Part shown: positions 1 to 8,647 of the stretch, piece by piece | Layout of the letters: the number at the start of each line of letters is the position of its first letter | Numbering within the stretch: position 1 is the stretch's first letter | Assembly (NCBI RefSeq): GCF_040250305.1 | Contig: NZ_CP158190.1 | Location: forward strand, 2,574,001 to 2,638,000 | DNA: 64,000 nucleotides | From: Peribacillus frigoritolerans | GTDB lineage: Bacteria; Bacillota; Bacilli; Bacillales; DSM-1321 | Direction of reading: 5' to 3' | The notes under the pieces: model-generated | Database searches by the model: none | Seen by the model: only the letters and a program-made list of their open reading frames with translations | Told to the model about the DNA's origin: nothing | Translations under genes and position numbers: made by a program

Positions 1-120
1 GGCATGGATGGTATCTTTGGAAGCGGAACGGAAATAGCTGTGAAGGCATTTCAAAGGGCCAATGGATTATCTGCAGACGGCATCGCCGGTGAAAATACCT
101 TTGCAAAACTATTTGGATGA
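1..120 (+). CDS. Peptidoglycan-binding domain protein, C-terminal end (partial)
   Basis: The first 40 codons are open from the window edge to a TGA at 118-120. They encode the end of a PG_binding_1-type domain: GMDGIFGSGTEIAVKAFQ followed by NGLSADGIAGENTF, the usual tandem helical repeat that binds peptidoglycan. In Bacillus such a domain usually ends a spore-cortex or cell-wall hydrolase, so the missing upstream part is probably the catalytic domain. Only the domain family can be supported. A terminator follows at 171-199. Confidence 0.75.
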   Translation, partial: GMDGIFGSGTEIAVKAFQRANGLSADGIAGENTFAKLFG

Positions 121-170
121 TATTTGAATTTGAATAGAACTATAATGCTTAAAAGCAATCAGGTTAGCAA

Positions 171-199
171 AAAAGCCCTTAAAAATGAGGGCTTTTTTT
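171..199 (+). terminator. Rho-independent terminator
   Basis: AAAGCCCT (172-179) pairs with AGGGCTTT (188-195) around an 8-nt loop, followed by a T run. It ends the partial cell-wall gene upstream. Confidence 0.8.
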
Positions 200-250
200 G
201 GATGAATGAAAAAATATTTTATAATAGCAGTTATTTTAAAAGTAAATATC

Positions 251-544
251 TCAATCGTTTAAGAATCGAAGTATAAGAAACGTAAGAATACATATGGGGA
301 CAAGAAATGTAACCGCATTTACGAAATGAAAGTACTTTAATGCGGAATGATTTTTGACTTTAATTACTAAATAGAAGAATGATAAAGTTGCGATCAATGG
401 GCATAACAAGCCAAGATCAGTTAAAATGCTCGAAATTGGGTGGTTTATAACACTAAGTCCAATGAGGAATGAAGCAAGGCAGATAGCATTGATAACCGAC
501 AAAATGGTTGGTATTAACAACAAGTTCTTTTTTACTGTCTCCAT
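251..544 (-). CDS. Small three-helix membrane protein, function unknown
   Basis: An open frame of 97 codons reads from an ATG at 544, preceded by CTAGGAGGTG with 8 nt spacing. That site makes the ATG a better start than the in-frame GTG at 553, which lies inside the ribosome-binding site. The product is almost wholly hydrophobic, with three predicted membrane segments at roughly residues 8-30, 40-62 and 72-94 and a few basic residues between them. No known family is recognised. It stands alone between the terminator of the upstream gene and the divergent secreted glycosidase. Confidence 0.6.
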   Translation of the reverse strand: METVKKNLLLIPTILSVINAICLASFLIGLSVINHPISSILTDLGLLCPLIATLSFFYLVIKVKNHSALKYFHFVNAVTFLVPICILTFLILRFLND

Positions 545-828
545 AAATTTCACCTCCTAGGTGATAATCCCACACGATATATCTTATAATATTCACTGAT
601 TAGGCAGTAAAGCAAGATTAAGGCTTTGTTAAAGCAAAGGTTGATTAACTGTGTACAAATAGAAAATTTCAAAAATTGTCCATTCACTAAATGAATTGTA
701 ATATTTATCGAGTATTTATCCACATTTTTGTTCACTTAAAATTGACTGAAAAATAATAGTTTTTTTAATTTCCCATCATATTTAGACAATATAGTTAAAG
801 GAGGACATAACTTTATTGGAGGAAAAAA

Positions 829-2430
829 ATGAAAAAAATACGGAAAAAGCCAATTTTGCCTATAGTCTTTATTAGTCTGGCATCTGTGATGTTTCTAAGT
901 GCAATTCCTGAAACTCCAGTTCAAGCAGAATTGAATGTTTCACAGTTACAAATGAAAAATCATTTGCTTCCGCTTGGTACGCCAAATTTGCAGGAGAAAA
1001 GAACTTCCATGAATCTAGCACCAGGAGTGAAGTATACCAAAATCAATCGTGGTGAAACATCTTCTAAAGACTTTTACACAGTGGATGTGGCATTTGTAGC
1101 AACACAAAAGCAGGCAAAGAAATTGTTGGAAAATTTAAAGAGAGACGGTTTCAAAAATGCTCGTATCATAAAAGAACCGGATCGGGCCGTGGATGACCGG
1201 AAAAAGGGACCGCTTGGGTACATTGTTCGCATCGGTCAATATCAGCTGGAAGCGGATGCAGCCGAAATGAGAAACAAGTTATCGGATAAGGGATATTCGG
1301 GACTGCGGACTGTGTATACGGGTGAAGACGGAGAGAAAACAACAGGACCATGGGTAGTGAACGTCCTTGAAGTGGATCAGGATCGATTTCATGGGCATGT
1401 GATGCCTGAGTTAGCAAATGATGCAGTGGCAGGAAAAGAAACATTGACCCAAATCGCTGGTAGAAATGATGCCATTGCAGGAGTTAATGCCGGATACTTT
1501 GTTGTAGGAGAGAAGGATGGAACACCAGGAGATCTTGCCGGTATATTCGCCAGCAAAGGTCAACTTGTCAGTGAAGCTATAAATGGACGTTCAGCTCTGA
1601 TTTTATCTTCTGTTGAAGAGAAGGCAAACATTGCATCTGTGTCCACGTCAATTCAGGCTACTTCATCTGATGGTGCGGTCAGGGAAGTGGATGGATTAAA
1701 TCGAAAGCCAGGATTAATCCGCAATTGTGGCGGTGTTGGAGGAGATACGACCACAGAACGGGCAAAACATGATTTTACTTGTAAGGATGAAAGTGAACTT
1801 ATCCAATATACGTCCGTATTTGGAGATAAGACAGAATCGGGCGAAGGTATGGAAGTGGTAGTAAATCATGCCGGGGTAGTGGGGGAAATTCGTAACAAGC
1901 GTGGGGGAGACATTCCAAGCGGTGGTTCTGTTCTTGCGGGAACGGGGGAGGCGGCAGAGTGGCTTCGTGACCATGCCCGACAAGGAATGAAGATTCAAGT
2001 GAAAAGTAAAATCATCGGTGATGGAAAGCAATTGATATTAGACCAAACCACAAGTATGATTAATGGAGGTCCTCGATTATTGGAAAACGGAGAAATTTCC
2101 ATTAATGCCGTAGAGGAAGGCTTTCACTGGGAAGAAGATCCAGGGTTTTATTATCGTTTTGGGGAACGTCGCAATCCTAGAACGCTTGCAGGAATCAAAG
2201 AGAATGGCAATCTATTATTCGTCACCATTGATGGACGCGCACCCGGATGGAGCGTGGGAGCTAATTTTGAAGAAAGTGCGAAAGTGATGAAGTCATTAGG
2301 GGCCGTCGATGCCATCAATCTTGACGGCGGCGGATCGACGACCATGACAGTTGGGGATGACCGAGTCACAAGACCCTCTGATGCAGCAGGTGAACGCCCG
2401 ATTGCCGACGGTATAATGTTAGTAGAATAG
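829..2430 (+). CDS. Secreted SPOR plus phosphodiester glycosidase (NAGPA) domain protein
   Basis: The 533-residue product starts with a signal peptide (basic start, hydrophobic core, cleavage near residue 32 after PVQA). Residues about 85-165 resemble a SPOR repeat pair, with TVDVAFVATQKQAKKLLENL and later GYIVRIGQYQLEADAAEM, a fold that binds denuded peptidoglycan. From about residue 215 to the end it matches the NAGPA/phosphodiester glycosidase family, including the late motif AINLDGGGSTTM near residue 500. Proteins of this family hydrolyse sugar phosphodiesters or act on exopolysaccharide and teichoic-acid-like polymers. The ATG at 829 has GGAGG seven bases upstream. It likely acts in or on the cell wall; the substrate is unknown. 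Confidence 0.85.
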   Translation: MKKIRKKPILPIVFISLASVMFLSAIPETPVQAELNVSQLQMKNHLLPLGTPNLQEKRTSMNLAPGVKYTKINRGETSSKDFYTVDVAFVATQKQAKKLLENLKRDGFKNARIIKEPDRAVDDRKKGPLGYIVRIGQYQLEADAAEMRNKLSDKGYSGLRTVYTGEDGEKTTGPWVVNVLEVDQDRFHGHVMPELANDAVAGKETLTQIAGRNDAIAGVNAGYFVVGEKDGTPGDLAGIFASKGQLVSEAINGRSALILSSVEEKANIASVSTSIQATSSDGAVREVDGLNRKPGLIRNCGGVGGDTTTERAKHDFTCKDESELIQYTSVFGDKTESGEGMEVVVNHAGVVGEIRNKRGGDIPSGGSVLAGTGEAAEWLRDHARQGMKIQVKSKIIGDGKQLILDQTTSMINGGPRLLENGEISINAVEEGFHWEEDPGFYYRFGERRNPRTLAGIKENGNLLFVTIDGRAPGWSVGANFEESAKVMKSLGAVDAINLDGGGSTTMTVGDDRVTRPSDAAGERPIADGIMLVE

Positions 2431-2470
2431 ATGGGCAGAGATTAACGACTTCATTTATCAAATAAACTTA

Positions 2471-2507
2471 AAATCTCTTCAGATAGGTTTCTGAAGAGAT
2501 TTTTTTG
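2471..2507 (+). terminator. Rho-independent terminator
   Basis: A 12-bp stem, AAATCTCTTCAG (2471-2482) with its complement at 2491-2502, is followed by a T run. It lies between the glycosidase gene and the converging IclR gene. Confidence 0.85.
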
Positions 2508-2527
2508 TTGTGATATTTTGAAATAAT

Positions 2528-3259
2528 TTAATAAAAGGATTTTGAAATACTTTCAGCAGTTTTTAACAATAAAGGGATATGTTGTTCCATCGATTCCTTA
2601 TTCCAGCGAAAGACAGGCCCGGAAATGGAGATAGCTCCAATGACTTTTCCTTTAGCACCGAATACTGGTGCTGATAATGCAGCTACATTTTTCGTGATTT
2701 CCTCCTCATTAATGGAGTAACGGGTATTTACTATAATTTCTAATTGTTGTTGTAACATTTTTCTTTCTTCCTCTGGAAGGAGGTTTAATACTTGTGCCTG
2801 TAACCCTTCGCTAAGAAATGCCAATATTACCCGTCCGCTTGAGCCAAGTTGTAGCGGAATCCTATTGCCAACACCTGCTCTTCTGCTTATTTCCTGATTA
2901 CTTACATGTTCAATTACACACATCCTAACCATGTTTGTTAACATATAAAACCCTACAGTTTCCTGTGTTTCGTCTCTTAATTTAATTAGTTGTGGATCGA
3001 TTATCGAGACAAAAGGTACATCGGTTATAATTTTATTTGCATAATCGATAAACACCGTACCAAGTGAATATTTTTTAGAATCTACATCCTGGAATACCAA
3101 ACCGTCCATTTTCAAAGTAGTAAGCAGACGATGAGTGATAGGGGGAGAAATATTAAGGTTTTCGCTAATATTTTTAATTCCTTGTGGACCGGTTGTTTCA
3201 TTCAAATAATTGATGATTTTGATTGCACGCTGCACCGTAGACGAAATCTTTGTGTTCAT
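2528..3259 (-). CDS. IclR-family transcriptional regulator
   Basis: The 243-residue product has an N-terminal winged helix-turn-helix (SSTVQRAIKIINYLNE, then LNISPPITHRLLTTLKMDG) and a C-terminal IclR effector domain with the typical RAGVGNRIPLQLGSSGRVILA and SAPVFGAKGKVIGAISISGP segments. IclR proteins bind small organic acids and repress, or activate, nearby catabolic genes. The ATG at 3259 is chosen because GGAGG precedes it by 8 nt; an in-frame ATG 27 nt further upstream has no such site. The gene is divergent from the acyl-CoA dehydrogenase operon starting at 3717. A promoter with an adjacent palindrome lies between them, so this is the likely regulator of the catabolic cluster. Confidence 0.9.
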   Translation of the reverse strand: MNTKISSTVQRAIKIINYLNETTGPQGIKNISENLNISPPITHRLLTTLKMDGLVFQDVDSKKYSLGTVFIDYANKIITDVPFVSIIDPQLIKLRDETQETVGFYMLTNMVRMCVIEHVSNQEISRRAGVGNRIPLQLGSSGRVILAFLSEGLQAQVLNLLPEEERKMLQQQLEIIVNTRYSINEEEITKNVAALSAPVFGAKGKVIGAISISGPVFRWNKESMEQHIPLLLKTAESISKSFY

Positions 3260-3379
3260 GAATATATCCTCCAAATAAAATTCCAAATTAATTTAATTAT
3301 TTAAAATATTATATCATAGTAAGATAAGGGGCCAATCAGTACCTAGAATAGTTTTCTTTATCATTACTAAAATTTGAAC

Positions 3380-3426
3380 GGGGTGATTCAAAAAGTTCAC
3401 GAAAAGTGAACTTTTTGGGTCATCCC
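3380..3426. repeat. Long near-perfect hairpin in a divergent intergenic region
   Basis: The arms GGGGTGA-TTCAAAAAGTTCAC (about 3380-3400) and GTGAACTTTTTGGGTCATCCC (about 3406-3426) fold around a 4-5 nt loop. It resembles a strong terminator but does not follow the end of any gene, because both flanking genes start away from it. It may insulate the two promoters or be left over from a lost element. Confidence 0.6.
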
Positions 3427-3508
3427 TTCTTTTTTAGAAATTATATTTATATAAAATTTGGTGAAGAAAAACTCAATTTTTCTGCATGATGAGCTCCTGT
3501 TTAATAAA

Positions 3509-3537
3509 TTGACTTTTCTGAAAATTAACTTTATATT
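3509..3537 (+). promoter_or_regulatory. Sigma-A promoter of the catabolic cluster
   Basis: TTGACT (3509-3514) and TATATT (3532-3537) are separated by exactly 17 nt. The promoter points toward the acyl-CoA dehydrogenase gene, about 180 nt downstream. A perfect inverted repeat lies at the expected start site. Confidence 0.65.
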
Positions 3538-3545
3538 CATGATAT

Positions 3546-3588
3546 AGGAATTATGATTCCTGTATTATGAATAATAATTTCGTGAAAT
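3546..3588. promoter_or_regulatory. Candidate IclR operators
   Basis: AGGAAT-TATG-ATTCCT at 3546-3561 is a perfect 6-bp inverted repeat located at about +3 to +18 of the promoter at 3509-3537. A second short inverted repeat, ATTTC-GT-GAAAT, is at 3577-3588. Both resemble the short palindromes used by IclR-family repressors. Repression by the divergent IclR protein is inferred from position. Confidence 0.45.
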
Positions 3589-3716
3589 GTTGAAAGGAAG
3601 TGAAATAATAACCTGAAAAACGAATCACTTGTACAGATCCTGACTCGGAGAAAAGTATAAAAAATAAAAGTGGGGATAAGAGAATTAAAATGGAACATCA
3701 AACAAGGAGGAATAAT

Positions 3717-5516
3717 ATGTCCGTGAAATTAATGAATTCTCATCCTAGAAAAGCCTATCCTGGTGCGATGCCAGACACGAAAGGATTAAACTTTTTTGAT
3801 GAGGATCAAAATTTGACTTTTATACTTAAACATTATCTTTCCACTGAAATTTATGAACGTGCCCTTCCTATCCTAAAGGAGTTGGGGGAAATAGCCGGAA
3901 CAAGGCTTGATGAATTATCCCGCATGGCGGATAAGCATACTCCCGAGTTAATAAATTACGATGCAAAAGGGGAACGAGTGGACAAAGTTGAATATCATCC
4001 GTCCTATAAGGAGATGGAATCATTAGGATATGGAAAGTTCGCTCTGGTCGCTATGTCACATAAACCCGTACTGGGGTTTCCTACTAAACTACCGCACGTG
4101 TTAAAGTACGGATTTTGGTATTTGTTCGTCCAATCTGAGTTTGGTTTAGCTTGCCCGATGAGCATGACTGACTCTGCTGCAAGGGTCTTAAGAAAATTTG
4201 GTGATCAAGGTTTAAAAGAAACCTATTTGTCTCGTATGACGAGTACTGATATAAATACTTTTTGGACAGGTGCCCAATTTATGACCGAAAAACAAGGCGG
4301 GTCTGACGTAGGTGCTAATACGGTAACAGCAAAGAAAGTGGATGATCATTGGGAGATTTGGGGTGATAAATGGTTTTGTTCCAACGTTTCAGCAGATGTA
4401 GCATTAGTTTTGGCTCGACCTGAAGGGGCCCCCGAGGGTACTAAAGGTCTTGGAATGTTTTTAATGCCAAGAAGACTGCCAGATGGAACTCTTAATAAAT
4501 ACAAAGTTAATCGCCTAAAAGATAAATTAGGGACCCGCGATATGGCTTCTGGTGAGGTGACATTTGAAGGAGCCGTTGCTTATGTCGTAGGAGATTTAAC
4601 TAAAGGGTTTAAACAAATGATGTCGATGGTAAATTCTTCACGGTTATCGAACGCCGTACGTTCCAGCGCGATGATGCGAAGAAGCTTTTTAGAAGCACTC
4701 GTTTCAGCTCGCGGACGTGTCGCATTTGGCAGCTCCTTGTCTGAAAAGCCCCTTATGAAAGAAACACTTTTTGAACTATTACTAGATTGCGAAGCAGCTG
4801 CGTCAATCACATTTTACACAGCTTCCGTTTATGATAAATCCGAACAAGGGAACGTGGAAGCTGAAAGGCTATTACGAATTTTGACGCCATTGTTAAAAGG
4901 GTACATTTGTAAACGTGCTAGGAATTCTACCTCTGAAGGAATGGAATCCAGGGGAGGAAATGGATATATCGAGGATTGGATAGATTCAAAACTTGTACGG
5001 GATGCTCACGTGGGTTCCATTTGGGAAGGTACCACGAATATCGTTGCCTTAGACGTTGTAAGAGCGTTAGTGAAAGACGAAGCAGGAAAAATCTTTTTTA
5101 ACGACTTATACAATCGGTTGGATGCTATTACGAATTCTTTAACTAAACGGATTGGGAAAATCCTTCTGCAAATATCCAAAAAAGTCGAATCACAATCAAA
5201 CAGGATAATGAGTCTGAATGGACCAGAAAGGGAATTGCCTGCAAAACAATTAATGAACCGGATGTATCATATATTCACTGCAAGTCTTTTGCTAAATGAA
5301 GCAGAAGTACAAATTACAGCACAAGAAAACTATCGAAAATTATACATGACTTTGCAGTATATCCATCGTTATTTGCTTTCAAGTGGCTTGGATGAACTTA
5401 CTTATTTTGATTCATCATTATTACAATGGTTTGATGCTATTGTTGACTTTAACAAAGTATCAAAAGGGGCGGTAGAAGGTTTGCTGGAAAACGTGCAACA
5501 GGCCGTGAAAATCTAA
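3717..5516 (+). CDS. Acyl-CoA dehydrogenase, AidB/large FadE-like
   Basis: The 599-residue product belongs to the long acyl-CoA dehydrogenases, which have an N-terminal extension, the core fold and a C-terminal helical extension. Visible marks are the FAD/substrate segment TGAQFMTEKQGGSDVGAN, the middle beta domain ending in KDKLGTRDMASGEVTFEGA, and late motifs RGGNGYIEDW and IWEGTTNIVALDV, where the Glu matches the usual catalytic base. It would oxidise an acyl-CoA to the 2-enoyl-CoA and pass electrons to ETF. The ATG at 3717 is preceded by AAGGAGG with 6 nt spacing, better than an upstream in-frame ATG at 3690. It is the first gene after the promoter at 3509 and is followed 24 nt later by the CoA-transferase. 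Confidence 0.85.
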   Translation: MSVKLMNSHPRKAYPGAMPDTKGLNFFDEDQNLTFILKHYLSTEIYERALPILKELGEIAGTRLDELSRMADKHTPELINYDAKGERVDKVEYHPSYKEMESLGYGKFALVAMSHKPVLGFPTKLPHVLKYGFWYLFVQSEFGLACPMSMTDSAARVLRKFGDQGLKETYLSRMTSTDINTFWTGAQFMTEKQGGSDVGANTVTAKKVDDHWEIWGDKWFCSNVSADVALVLARPEGAPEGTKGLGMFLMPRRLPDGTLNKYKVNRLKDKLGTRDMASGEVTFEGAVAYVVGDLTKGFKQMMSMVNSSRLSNAVRSSAMMRRSFLEALVSARGRVAFGSSLSEKPLMKETLFELLLDCEAAASITFYTASVYDKSEQGNVEAERLLRILTPLLKGYICKRARNSTSEGMESRGGNGYIEDWIDSKLVRDAHVGSIWEGTTNIVALDVVRALVKDEAGKIFFNDLYNRLDAITNSLTKRIGKILLQISKKVESQSNRIMSLNGPERELPAKQLMNRMYHIFTASLLLNEAEVQITAQENYRKLYMTLQYIHRYLLSSGLDELTYFDSSLLQWFDAIVDFNKVSKGAVEGLLENVQQAVKI

Positions 5517-5540
5517 ACGTAAAGGATGGAGGTGAGAACA

Positions 5541-6728
5541 ATGACTAGGGCATTAAGCCGGATAAAGGTTCTTGATCTAAGCCGAGTGGTTGCTGGTCCT
5601 GTCTGCACAAGTATTTTAGGAGATTTGGGTGCAGATATTATTAAAGTGGAAGGGCCGGATTTCTTGGATGAAACACGAACATGGTTTCCTCCGGACATTG
5701 AAGATATTAGTTTGTATTATATGGCAGTTAATCGAAATAAACGTGCCATAACGGTGAATTTAAAGACGAAAGAAGGAATCCAAATCATAAAAAAACTCAT
5801 CCAGGAATCTGATGTTATCGTAGAAAATTTTAAGACAGGAACGATGGAGCGGTTAGGACTGGGATATGGAGACTTGAAAGCGTTAAAACCTAAAATAATT
5901 CACTGCTCCATTACAGGGTTTGGTCATACTGGACCGTATAAACAATTACCTGGATATGACTTTCTTGCTCAGGCAATGAGCGGTTTTATGAGTGTGAATG
6001 GCACATCCAATGGTGAACCTGTAAAAGCCGGGATTGCCATGGCCGATTTATATGCAGGTCTATATGCAACCATTAGCATATTAGCTGCTTTGGAGGCAAG
6101 GAACCATACCGGTCGTGGTCAGCATTGTGACATCTCTCTTATGGACTCAATGGTTGCTTCTTTGCTAAATATAGGAACAGGTTTCTTAAACACAGGAAAT
6201 CTGCCTAAGCGGTATGGAAATCAGCATCCAACCCTAGTACCCTATCAGAATTTCAAAACAAAAGATAAGGAGATAATCATAGCAGTAGGCAACGACAGGC
6301 AATTCCAGCGTTTTTGTACATTAATAAATGCAGATGAATTACCCAAGGATGAACGTTTTGCGACAGCTAATGCAAGAATCATATATAGGGAAGAATTAAT
6401 TCCTATATTACAAGAAGTGATATTTACAAAAACAGCAGATGAATGGCTAACAATCTTTCAAGAAAACAATATTCCTTGTGGTCCCATCAATACTTTAGAT
6501 AAAGTTTTTACAGATGAACAAGTACTTGAAAGGCAAATGATTCAGGAAGTTGAACATCCCACAGTTGGAATTGTTAAACTTTTGGGATCACCTATAAAGC
6601 TCTCGGATACACCAGTCACAATCGAGAGGCATCCTCCTTTACATGGGGAACATACCGTAGAAGTATTGTTGGAATTAGGGTACGATAAACAAGAAATTGA
6701 ATCGTTCATGGAAGATAAGGTTATTTAG
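5541..6728 (+). CDS. CaiB/BaiF family III CoA-transferase
   Basis: The 395-residue product has the family III CoA-transferase fold from its start: KVLDLSRVVAGPVCTSILGD and LGADIIKVEGP, then VIVENFKTGTMERLGLGY and the core GIAMADLYAGLYA, whose Asp corresponds to the catalytic Asp that forms an anhydride with the acid. The enzyme would move CoA from a donor thioester to the cluster's substrate acid. The start at 5541 has GGAGGTG 6 nt upstream; an in-frame ATG at 5526 has none. It is co-transcribed with the dehydrogenase before it. Because the cluster also carries an acyl-CoA ligase, two activation routes are present. Confidence 0.9.
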   Translation: MTRALSRIKVLDLSRVVAGPVCTSILGDLGADIIKVEGPDFLDETRTWFPPDIEDISLYYMAVNRNKRAITVNLKTKEGIQIIKKLIQESDVIVENFKTGTMERLGLGYGDLKALKPKIIHCSITGFGHTGPYKQLPGYDFLAQAMSGFMSVNGTSNGEPVKAGIAMADLYAGLYATISILAALEARNHTGRGQHCDISLMDSMVASLLNIGTGFLNTGNLPKRYGNQHPTLVPYQNFKTKDKEIIIAVGNDRQFQRFCTLINADELPKDERFATANARIIYREELIPILQEVIFTKTADEWLTIFQENNIPCGPINTLDKVFTDEQVLERQMIQEVEHPTVGIVKLLGSPIKLSDTPVTIERHPPLHGEHTVEVLLELGYDKQEIESFMEDKVI

Positions 6729-7243
6729 AAAGAAGTTTCGGGGTCAAGTTCTAGAGGGAATCAATGTATTATTGAATAGTAATGCCACTATTATTTCCTT
6801 TAGCAGTAGTTTATCTTAACAAAACTCTTAACATTAATGAGTTACTTACAATAATTAAATTTCTCCATGATAGGCTATACGTGGTCAAGTGTACCTACAC
6901 ATATTCCTGATAAAGCTATGTAGGGGGAAAATATCTTGTTGCAGATTTAGACGGAGACATCCTAATCAGGATTGTAAGCGTTATCATTATATAATGACAG
7001 TCAATCAGATTAGGCCAAGCAAATATAAGTATAACTATGTCTTAGAAGTAGGTATTTCTACATGGTTTATCTAAAAAAAATATAGTTTCTATTTGTGATT
7101 AAGAAAATGATACTACTCAACAAGAAACAATAGAAAACGATTTCGAAGCCGGGTCAAGTCAAGAATTCGATGACATTATCAAATAGGGTAAAAGATGAGC
7201 AAGCAAACTTAATAAACTTTTCCATTAAAAAAGGAGTGATTAT
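6729..7243. other. Intergenic gap with possible gene debris
   Basis: These 515 bases break an otherwise tight cluster. The only open stretch, 6889-7074, has no ribosome-binding site and matches no family that I recognise. A short reading GGKYLVADLDGDILIRIV at about 6918-6974 looks protein-like but lies between stops, so it may be debris of a lost gene. No terminator or promoter stands out. Confidence 0.35.
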
Positions 7244-8419
7244 ATGTATTTACGCTTAACAGATGAACAAAAAATGATCCAACAAACCATTCGGAAATTC
7301 GTGGAGAATGAATTAATCCCTCTTGAAAATGATGTATTAAAAAATGAGAGGGAAAGCAAACCGGGCATTTCTCCAGAAAAATTGATGGAGCTGCAGTTAA
7401 AGGCAAAGGAATTTGGATTTTGGGGAATCAATACACCGGAAGAGTATGGCGGAGCCGATATTGGGCAAGTGATGATGGCTATCGTAACAATTGAAGTAGC
7501 CAAAACATTTGTGCCGTTTAAGTTTGGTGGCTATGCCGATAACATTCTGTATTACGGGAATGAAGAACAAAAGAAAAAATATTTAATTCCAACCATTAAT
7601 GGTGATAAGAAATCATGTTTTGCTATAACGGAACCAAATGCCGGTTCGGATACTAGAAACATAAAAATGATAGCTGTCAAAGAGGGAGATGAATGGGTAT
7701 TAAACGGTGAAAAAACATTTATTACCGGAGGCAATGACGCCGACTTCGTTATGGTCATTGCGATTACCGATCAGGAAAAACACGAATCTACCGGCAGAGA
7801 TGGTGTCACTTGCTTTATCGTTGATAGGGAAATGGGATGGAAATCAGAGTATATTCATACGATGGGAGAATGGGGTCCGGCCGCTTTAGTATTTGACAAT
7901 GTACGTGTACCAGAAGAAAACATTTTAGGCGAGATTAACGGCGGCTATAATCTTGGCCTGGAATGGATTGGTTTTCAGAGATGGCTTGTGGGCGCACGCG
8001 CTGTCGGAATGGGTGAGCGATTGTTGCAAATGGCGATTGAGTATGCAAAGGAGCGGGAAACATTTGGTCGACCACTCGCGGATAGACAAGCCATTCAGTG
8101 GCAAATCGCCGATTCAGCGGTTGAAATAGAAGCGGCGAAATGGCTAGTGTTGAATGCTGCTTTTACCCTTGACCAAGGGGAAGATAACCGCTATTTAGCT
8201 TCCATGGCTAAATTGTATGGAGCAAACATCGGGAACAGGGTAGTGGATCGTGTTATGCAAATTCATGGAGGAATGGGTTATACGAGGGAACTGCCGATTG
8301 AACGTTGGTACCGCGAAGCCAGACTTTGGAGAATCTATGATGGAACAGATGAAATTCAGCGAATGATCATTTCCAGAAGCCTGCTGAAAGGTCATGCCAA
8401 ATTGGGGCAATTTGTTTAA
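7244..8419 (+). CDS. Acyl-CoA dehydrogenase
   Basis: The 391-residue product is a standard-length acyl-CoA dehydrogenase: N-terminal helical domain, AITEPNAGSDTRNIKM for FAD and substrate, beta domain with WVLNGEKTFITGG, and C-terminal helices with QAIQWQIADSAVEIEAAKW and QIHGGMGYTRELPIERW. It would form a 2-enoyl-CoA from a short or medium acyl-CoA. The start has AAGGAGTG at good spacing. At the position of the usual catalytic Glu (YEGT) it reads YDGTDEIQ, so the base is Asp or lies elsewhere, as in some bacterial subfamilies. It is the second such enzyme in the cluster, which suggests two different dehydrogenation steps. Confidence 0.9.
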   Translation: MYLRLTDEQKMIQQTIRKFVENELIPLENDVLKNERESKPGISPEKLMELQLKAKEFGFWGINTPEEYGGADIGQVMMAIVTIEVAKTFVPFKFGGYADNILYYGNEEQKKKYLIPTINGDKKSCFAITEPNAGSDTRNIKMIAVKEGDEWVLNGEKTFITGGNDADFVMVIAITDQEKHESTGRDGVTCFIVDREMGWKSEYIHTMGEWGPAALVFDNVRVPEENILGEINGGYNLGLEWIGFQRWLVGARAVGMGERLLQMAIEYAKERETFGRPLADRQAIQWQIADSAVEIEAAKWLVLNAAFTLDQGEDNRYLASMAKLYGANIGNRVVDRVMQIHGGMGYTRELPIERWYREARLWRIYDGTDEIQRMIISRSLLKGHAKLGQFV

Positions 8420-8647
8420 GAAAACGTATAGAAGAAAAAGTTCTGGAGAAATAGCTGTGAGTTTGAAAATACAAGAGCCAATCATGACCTTTAAGTATTA
8501 AAATCAGCCCTTTAGAAAACTGAAGGAGGAAGAGAGGAACTTCCCCTGTTTATAATTAAGTGAAAATTCAAAAAAATAAATGGTATTTTAAGATACATTT
8601 AAGAGAGAAATTAATATGAAAAATATAAATAGAAAAGGGGAATATAT

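Noticed and set aside
550..735. 61-codon minus-strand frame
   Set aside because: No ribosome-binding site, no protein-like composition, and it overlaps the control region of the small membrane-protein gene.
6889..7074. 61-codon frame in the catabolic cluster gap
   Set aside because: No ribosome-binding site and odd Arg/Cys-rich composition; treated as intergenic debris.
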